From an uncultured Pseudomonadota bacterium (GTDB taxonomy: Bacteria > Pseudomonadota > Gammaproteobacteria > Methylococcales > Methylomonadaceae), in assembly GCA_903875455.1 (NCBI GenBank), contig CAIQWF010000175.1:1-50149 (forward strand): a DNA stretch of 50,149 nucleotides, read 5' to 3'. Shown here piece by piece: positions 43,946 to 50,149 of this stretch. The position numbers were made by a program, and so were the translations under genes. Every line of letters starts with the position of its first letter. Position 1 is the first letter of the stretch. The notes beneath the pieces are model-generated. The model saw only the letters and a list, made by a program, of their open reading frames with translations. It was not told the DNA's origin and made no database searches.

Positions 43946-45316
43946 TTACAGTTTCGAGTAAAAAGAAGATTCTTCAGTTTCAATATAGCTAAAACCATCA
44001 TTCAATGATTGAATCAGTTCTTTGTTTTTTTCGATTAATTGTGCCAGTTTAGCCCGGTTTTTCCGGTTGCTGCCCACAGGTTCTGTAATCGGCAATAAAA
44101 TCCGCCAAAACGACAGGCTTTTTTCAAACAGCCCTGCAAGACTTTCAACCAGATTAAGTTCTTTTTGCTGTTTATTCAACTGTTTAATGATGAATTTTGC
44201 ATGAATTTTACTGTTAAAAATATGAAAAGGAATGATTACGGCAATCACCGCTGCCAGCGACAGTGGCCCAAAAATCGGATCTAACAGCAAATCCAGTACC
44301 CCCATTGATATTTCTGCAAACAAAATCAGTGAAACAACAAAGCCCAGAATGATTAAGGTGGTCATGTTAGCTCTTTCTTTCCATTGTACCAAAGCGGCCT
44401 GTACTGTAGGCATAATCAGGTCGTCAATATCGCGAATACTTTTTTCCAGCGCATGTAATACCCGATAAGAGCGGTCATTTTCCACATTCGCCATTCGTTG
44501 TTCGACTGCGGCAACGCCGCTAAAGTCCTGATTGTCAGATTCAGTCAGCACAATAAAGTCGCCGGTATCCAATCCTAAATGCGCCAGCTTTTTTTGCCAG
44601 GCATTGATAACTTCATTGGTTTTCACCGGATCCATGCCCATGTCAGAACGGTCGATGATGTAAATCAGTTTATTCGAGTCTTGATGGCTGATAAGACTTT
44701 TAACCAGCTCGTCGCTGACCGGCTCTTCGGCTTCAAAAAGATCAGTAAAAACAAAAATCAAATCCGAAATATCCAGCACATGCTGGGTCAACAGCATTTG
44801 TGCCGGACTATGGTAAGTGGTGGTGTAAGCCGGGGTATCAATAAATAATTTGCCTTTGAGTTTGTCACTGTGCAGGGTTTTTAATTCCAGATAACCATTT
44901 ATTTTGCTGCCTTCACCTTTAACCAGCAGTTCAATACGCTCGCTGATTTGATAAAACGGCAGGCGATGATCTACATCCAGAGCGGTTCCTGGCAAAGTCA
45001 CTTGTGTAGCTTGTGGGGTGTGCTGTAACACGGTGAACTTATGGGTGGAAGTGTGAACTACCGGCGTTTGCAGACTGGAGCCTAAATAACGGCTGAGAAA
45101 GTTGTTTTTAGTCGGGGAGTTGCCACCAATTAAACTGACAATCGGCCACCAGGAATTTTTGCGGGCGGTGGTTTCGTCAATTTCGATCAGGCCCAAATCA
45201 TATTCAATCTGGTCAAGTTCATGAAAAACCTTACCCGCCCTTTGCAAGACCGGCTGAGTAAGCGCAAAATGTTTTTCAAGATTAATCAAGTGTTTGCTTA
45301 CTGTTTTCTCTGCCAT
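43946..45316 (-). CDS. Dynamin-like membrane protein with degenerate GTPase motifs
   Basis: A 456-residue protein with an N-terminal helical part, a P-loop NTPase-like domain, two membrane helices (about 319-340 and 346-366) and a C-terminal helical tail. The order resembles EHD/dynamin-like proteins. The nucleotide site is degraded: the P-loop reads GGNSPTKNN (G64 to N72) instead of GxxxxGKS/T, the G3 motif reads DTPAY at 160-164 without its glycine, and the G4 region reads IIDRSDMG at 220-227. The rest (LIFVFTDLFEAEEPVSDEL, LIYIIDRSDM) keeps the GTPase pattern of strands. It may bind nucleotide poorly or not at all. A TATAAT box lies about 115 bases upstream. Confidence 0.7.
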   Translation of the reverse strand: MAEKTVSKHLINLEKHFALTQPVLQRAGKVFHELDQIEYDLGLIEIDETTARKNSWWPIVSLIGGNSPTKNNFLSRYLGSSLQTPVVHTSTHKFTVLQHTPQATQVTLPGTALDVDHRLPFYQISERIELLVKGEGSKINGYLELKTLHSDKLKGKLFIDTPAYTTTYHSPAQMLLTQHVLDISDLIFVFTDLFEAEEPVSDELVKSLISHQDSNKLIYIIDRSDMGMDPVKTNEVINAWQKKLAHLGLDTGDFIVLTESDNQDFSGVAAVEQRMANVENDRSYRVLHALEKSIRDIDDLIMPTVQAALVQWKERANMTTLIILGFVVSLILFAEISMGVLDLLLDPIFGPLSLAAVIAVIIPFHIFNSKIHAKFIIKQLNKQQKELNLVESLAGLFEKSLSFWRILLPITEPVGSNRKNRAKLAQLIEKNKELIQSLNDGFSYIETEESSFYSKL

Positions 45317-45429
45317 TAGATCACCTTACCCATTATTTTTATTGTTGTTACTAAACCATTCCAGCAACTCACGGCTGCGGTGGTTTTTCGCGTTTTGGAT
45401 TGATAAAAAATTTATTATTAATTTGTACC

Positions 45430-45435
45430 ATTATA
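45430..45435 (-). promoter_or_regulatory. -10 box of the dynamin-like gene
   Basis: A perfect TATAAT on the minus strand, preceded by an AT-rich stretch, lies about 115 bases before the dynamin-like protein gene. No good -35 box was found at 16-18 bases. Confidence 0.35.
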
Positions 45436-45489
45436 TAGCGATTAATCATAGAGCTTATAGTTTTAAGTAACGTGTAACCTAGGAAAAAA

Positions 45490-45523
45490 AAGCTTGGGCT
45501 GTGGAGCCGAGTTATTTGTTGGG
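45490..45523 (-). terminator. Possible terminator of queA
   Basis: On the minus strand, about 45 bases after queA, GGCT-CCAC-AGCC is followed by CAAGC and an eight-T run. The stem is short (4 bp) but the T-tract is strong. Confidence 0.4.
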
Positions 45524-45563
45524 CATTATTTTCAGCTGTTAGCGGCAAGAAAACAGGCTGAAA

Positions 45564-46583
45564 TCAAGCCAAAAACATCGCATCGCCATAACTGAAAAAC
45601 CGGTATTTTTGCGCTATTGCATACTGGTAAGCTTGCATAATATTTTCATACCCGGCAAAGGCAGAAACCAGCATCAATAGTGTTGATTCTGGCAGGTGAA
45701 AATTTGTTAGCATTGCATCAACCGACTTGAACTGATAACCGGGGGTAATAAACAAATCGGTATCGCCAAATCCTGCGGCCAACTCACCGTTTTGGGAAGC
45801 CGACTCCAAGGCCCTTACCGCAGTGGTGCCTATCGCAATCACCCGACCGCCTTTCGCTCGAGTTTCCTGAATTGCTTTCACGGTTTTCTGCGAAACTGCA
45901 AAATATTCTTTGTGCATAATATGCTCGGCCAAATTTTCTACTCGCACCGGCTGAAACGTGCCGCTACCGACGTGCAGAGTCACAAAAGCCTGGCTAATTC
46001 CTTTAGCCTGAATTTTCGCCATCGTCGCTTCATCAAAATGCAACCCGGCAGTTGGCGCAGCAACCGCGCCTTCCTGCTGCGCAAAAACCGTTTGATAGCG
46101 GCTGAAATCGGCTTCATTGTCGGCGCGAGTAATGTAAGGTGGTAACGGAATATGTCCAATTTGCGCCAATATCGATAACAGAGGCTGTTCGCCGTGAAAA
46201 TGCAGCCGATATAAATCCTGCTCCCGTCCTAATACTTCACAGTGATATCCGCCCGCAAGCGTAATCACAGTTCCGGCTTTCGCCGCTTTACTGGCTTTGA
46301 CATGGGCAATCGCGTTATGCTCATCCAGTAGTCTTTCAATCAAAACCTCTACCTTGCCGCCGCTTTGCTTGTGGCCAAATAACCGCGCCGGAATCACTTT
46401 AGTGTTATTAAACACCAGCAAATCATTGGCCTGAACCAAATCAATAAAATCTGTAAATTGTCTGTCAACAAGCTCTCCTGACTGTTTATTCATACACAAC
46501 AACCGGCTGGCACTGCGATTTTCCAACGGGTTTTGGGCAATTAAATTGGTAGGCAAGTTATAGTTAAAATCACTTTTATTCAT
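45564..46583 (-). CDS. queA: QueA, S-adenosylmethionine:tRNA ribosyltransferase-isomerase
   Basis: A 339-residue enzyme that builds epoxyqueuosine in the anticodon loop of certain tRNAs. The start (MNKSDFNYNLPTNLIAQNPLENRSASRLL), FNNTKVIPARLFGHK, PTAGLHFDEA, TLHVGSGTFQPVR and TNFHLPESTLLMLVSAF are typical. It is usually next to tgt, but tgt is not here; it stands alone with its own promoter. A TGGAG ribosome site lies before the ATG. The divergent tRNA-Leu gene shares the upstream region. Confidence 0.96.
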   Translation of the reverse strand: MNKSDFNYNLPTNLIAQNPLENRSASRLLCMNKQSGELVDRQFTDFIDLVQANDLLVFNNTKVIPARLFGHKQSGGKVEVLIERLLDEHNAIAHVKASKAAKAGTVITLAGGYHCEVLGREQDLYRLHFHGEQPLLSILAQIGHIPLPPYITRADNEADFSRYQTVFAQQEGAVAAPTAGLHFDEATMAKIQAKGISQAFVTLHVGSGTFQPVRVENLAEHIMHKEYFAVSQKTVKAIQETRAKGGRVIAIGTTAVRALESASQNGELAAGFGDTDLFITPGYQFKSVDAMLTNFHLPESTLLMLVSAFAGYENIMQAYQYAIAQKYRFFSYGDAMFLA

Positions 46584-46628
46584 TATGACTGGAGAAAAAA
46601 TTAAAATTTAAAAAAAAATACTGGCATT

Positions 46629-46650
46629 ATTATACATGTTCACCTATAAT
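46629..46650. promoter_or_regulatory. Back-to-back -10 boxes for queA and tRNA-Leu
   Basis: Plus-strand TATAAT at 46645-46650 sits 11 bases before the tRNA-Leu 5' end. A minus-strand TATAAT at 46629-46634 faces queA, about 46 bases before its ATG. They are ten bases apart, so the two promoters must overlap. The -35 regions are weak. Confidence 0.5.
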
Positions 46651-46661
46651 GCGAATTCTGT

Positions 46662-46748
46662 GCCGGGGTGGTGAAACTGGTAGACGCGCTGGATTCAAAA
46701 TCCAGTTCCTTTGCGGGAGTGTCGGTTCGATTCCGACCCTCGGTACCA
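46662..46748 (+). tRNA. tRNA-Leu (anticodon CAA)
   Basis: An 87-base class II tRNA with encoded CCA. The acceptor strands GCCGGGG and CCTCGGT pair (two G-U wobbles), the anticodon stem CTGGA/TCCAG holds the loop TTCAAAA with anticodon CAA, the variable arm is long as leucine tRNAs need, and GTCGGTTCGATTCCGAC is the T arm. It reads UUG codons, which are frequent in this window. Confidence 0.96.
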
Positions 46749-46758
46749 CAGATTCTAT

Positions 46759-46792
46759 AAAGGCTTAGTGGTTTTCCACTAAGCCTTTTTTA
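46759..46792 (+). terminator. Rho-independent terminator of tRNA-Leu
   Basis: AAAGGCTTAGTGG and CCACTAAGCCTTT form a 13-bp perfect stem with a TTTT loop, followed by a T-run, ten bases after the tRNA. Confidence 0.9.
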
Positions 46793-46851
46793 TTGCTTAT
46801 TACAAACTTAAGCTCCCTTCCTGTTATCTCCCAACTTCATTCAAGGATGCC

Positions 46852-47694
46852 ATGAAAATTCCGAAAAGTATTCAGCATTTAGTCCGTGACGGTCTGGTTG
46901 ATGAAGTATTGAGACCTTTGAAAAGCGGCAAGGAAGCAGCGGTTTATGTGGTTGTCTCGGAAGGGGAAATTCGCTGCGCCAAAGTCTATAAAGAAGTTTC
47001 ACAACGCGGCTTTCATACTCAAGCACAATATCAGGAAGGGCGGAAAGTTCGCAACAGTCGGCAGGCACGGGCGATGGAAAAAAAATCCCGCTACGGTCGT
47101 GAACAACAGGAAAAAGTCTGGCAAACTGCAGAAGTAGAAGCATTATATCGGTTAGCCGAAGCGGGAATTCGTGTGCCGCAGCCTTACAATTTTGTCGAAG
47201 GAGTATTGCTGATGGAACTAGTCACAGATGCTGATGGTAATGCCGCGCCGCGCTTAAATGATATGGAACTAACCCGGTCCGAAGCGTTGGAATATCACGG
47301 CGTTTTAATCAGGGCTGTGGTAAAAATGCTTTGCATTGGTTTGATTCACGGCGATTTGTCTGAGTTTAATGTACTGGTTGACAGTTATGGGCCGGTAATT
47401 ATTGATTTACCCCAGGCGGTAAATGCAGCGGCAAATAATAACGCGGCACGAATGCTAGAGCGTGATGTCGAGAACTTAACCAGTTATTTCAGCCAGTTTG
47501 CTCCGCAATTACGCGGCACTGATTATGGCAAGGAAATCTGGAAACTTTATCAAAGCGGTGATTTGCACCCGGAAGTGCAATTAACCGGCAAATTCAAGCG
47601 ACCTGAAAAAATTGCCGACGTTCGCAGCATTATGAAAGAAATTGATGATGCCCGAAAAGAAGCTGTTCGCCGCCGTTACGAACCTGAAATTTAG
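46852..47694 (+). CDS. RIO1-like serine protein kinase
   Basis: A 280-residue atypical kinase of the RIO family. The ATP site is seen in SGKEAAVYVVVSEGEIRCAKVYKE, the catalytic loop in LIHGDLSEFNVLV and the metal-binding segment in VIIDLPQAVNAAANNNAARML. The helix-rich RKVRNSRQARAMEKKSRYG insert is typical of the bacterial group. The role in bacteria is not well defined. RIO kinases act in ribosome maturation in eukaryotes and archaea. An AAGGATG ribosome site precedes the ATG, directly after the tRNA-Leu terminator. Confidence 0.9.
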   Translation: MKIPKSIQHLVRDGLVDEVLRPLKSGKEAAVYVVVSEGEIRCAKVYKEVSQRGFHTQAQYQEGRKVRNSRQARAMEKKSRYGREQQEKVWQTAEVEALYRLAEAGIRVPQPYNFVEGVLLMELVTDADGNAAPRLNDMELTRSEALEYHGVLIRAVVKMLCIGLIHGDLSEFNVLVDSYGPVIIDLPQAVNAAANNNAARMLERDVENLTSYFSQFAPQLRGTDYGKEIWKLYQSGDLHPEVQLTGKFKRPEKIADVRSIMKEIDDARKEAVRRRYEPEI

Positions 47695-47725
47695 TTTAAC
47701 CTTTTGATAGTCGAGGTTGCGCATC

Positions 47726-48547
47726 GTGGAAAATATGATTTCCGGGCCAAAACAATGGCGACCTTCTTTTTTTCTCGTAGCCTCGGCTGTGCTGCATGTT
47801 TTGGCTATTCTGTTTGTGTCGATATTGCCAAAGTATTGGTTGTGGGTGATCGCAGTTATCGTTGTTGACCATTTATCAATAGTCGCCGCCGGTTTATTGC
47901 CTCGCTGTCAATTATTAGGGACAAATTGGACGCAGTTACCAGCCGCTTCTGTGCAACGTCGGGAAGTCGCCCTGACCATTGATGATGGCCCTGATCCTGA
48001 AGTAACCCCGCAAGTCTTGGATATTTTGGATGCCTATAATGCTAAAGCCACATTTTTTTGTATTGGCCAACATGCACAAGATTATCCTGAATTATGCTGT
48101 GAGATTGTAAAGCGGGGTCATGCGGTGGAAAATCACACCCAGCATCATTGGCATTATTTTTCGCTACTCATCAATAGTAAACGGATTCGGGCAGAAATCG
48201 TCGCCGCACAGCAATCTGTAACAGCCATTACAGGAGTCGCACCGCTGTTCTTTCGTCCGACTGCGGGTTTGCGTAATTTTCTGCTAGAGCCGATATTATG
48301 TGGTTTAGGTTTGCAATTAGCCAGTTGGACCCGGCGCGGTTTTGATACCCGTGAAAAACAAACAGCACGGGTGTTGAATAAATTGCTTGAAAATCTGCAA
48401 GCCGGAGATATTTTGCTGCTGCATGATGGACATGCTGCCCGAACTATTGAAGGTGTGCCCGTAATTGTTGAAGTATTGCCACAACTTCTTGTCGCGTTTA
48501 AAGCGGCAAAACTGAATCCTGTTACATTAAGAGCTGCTACTTTATAG
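47726..48547 (+). CDS. Polysaccharide deacetylase (NodB-like) membrane protein
   Basis: About 273 residues. Two N-terminal membrane helices are followed by a NodB-like deacetylase domain with VALTIDDGPDPEVT (catalytic Asp pair), ATFFCIGQHA, the zinc histidines in ENHTQHHW, FFRPTAGLRN and DILLLHDG near the end. It probably deacetylates an envelope polysaccharide or precursor in or near the inner membrane. Start is uncertain: GTG at 47726 has a GAGG about nine bases upstream, and an ATG at 47735 is also possible. Confidence 0.85.
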   Translation: MENMISGPKQWRPSFFLVASAVLHVLAILFVSILPKYWLWVIAVIVVDHLSIVAAGLLPRCQLLGTNWTQLPAASVQRREVALTIDDGPDPEVTPQVLDILDAYNAKATFFCIGQHAQDYPELCCEIVKRGHAVENHTQHHWHYFSLLINSKRIRAEIVAAQQSVTAITGVAPLFFRPTAGLRNFLLEPILCGLGLQLASWTRRGFDTREKQTARVLNKLLENLQAGDILLLHDGHAARTIEGVPVIVEVLPQLLVAFKAAKLNPVTLRAATL

Positions 48548-48640
48548 GCAGATTATTGCGAAACAACACCGGCGCACAATTGTTCTAAATGAATGGATTT
48601 CTCAATGATAGGCTTTTTTGATCTGGTGATAAAAGTTAGC

Positions 48641-50149
<1,509 letters not shown>

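Overview
The window looks like a chromosomal segment of a Gram-negative gammaproteobacterium of low-to-middle GC. The evidence is a complete division and cell wall (dcw) cluster in gammaproteobacterial order, a MurE with the DNPR signature of meso-diaminopimelate enzymes, LpxC, a class A RNase P RNA, and a diaA-dolP pair. An aerobic methylotroph-like lineage such as Methylococcales would fit, but no methane-oxidation gene is present, so this is a guess.

Layout. (1) 147-1610: ubiD (ubiquinone synthesis). (2) 1663-20378, plus strand: a dcw operon, rsmH-ftsL-ftsI-murE-murF-mraY-[Uma2]-murD-ftsW-murG-murC-murB-ddl-ftsQ-ftsA-ftsZ-lpxC. Most junctions overlap, mraZ is missing from the front, and a Uma2-family nuclease-like gene sits between mraY and murD. 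(3) 20422-28882, minus strand: an NAD-linked bidirectional [NiFe] hydrogenase operon (group 3d, HoxHYFU type), hoxF-hoxU-hoxY-[antitoxin-toxin-Uma2]-hoxH-[Uma2]-maturation protease-hypA-hypB-hupE. (4) 29105-32426, plus strand: a PatZ-type acyl-CoA synthetase/acetyltransferase and a DUF721 gene. (5) 32444-39015, minus strand: a second lpxC, a diguanylate cyclase, hypD-hypC-hypF and an unrecognised gene. (6) 39269-39620, minus: rnpB. (7) 39998-49808: mixed genes, including a SixA-NUDIX fusion, a retropepsin-like lipoprotein, a receiver-only response regulator, moaA, a degenerate dynamin-like membrane protein, queA, tRNA-Leu(CAA), a RIO1-like kinase, a polysaccharide deacetylase, and dolP/diaA.

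How the genes work together. The dcw cluster makes UDP-MurNAc-pentapeptide (MurB-F, Ddl), loads it on lipid (MraY, MurG), and builds the septum (FtsA/Z/Q/L/I/W). The hox/hyp genes encode nearly the whole machinery for an NAD(H)-coupled hydrogenase: catalytic dimer, diaphorase dimer, nickel insertion (HypA/B, HupE), cyanide-ligand synthesis (HypF, HypC, HypD) and C-terminal processing. hypE is not in the window.

The most notable points are: accessory genes lodged inside core operons (three diverged Uma2 genes and a toxin-antitoxin pair), with a short apparent relic of the hoxY 3' end in front of hoxH marking where a cassette entered; two lpxC genes about 90% identical in protein but only about 74% identical in DNA over their first 35 codons, in inverted orientation around the hydrogenase region; a SixA-NUDIX fusion; a GTPase-like membrane protein with degraded nucleotide-binding motifs; and a 13-bp perfect hairpin between hypA and hypB. 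I saw no CRISPR array, prophage, transposase or rRNA gene.
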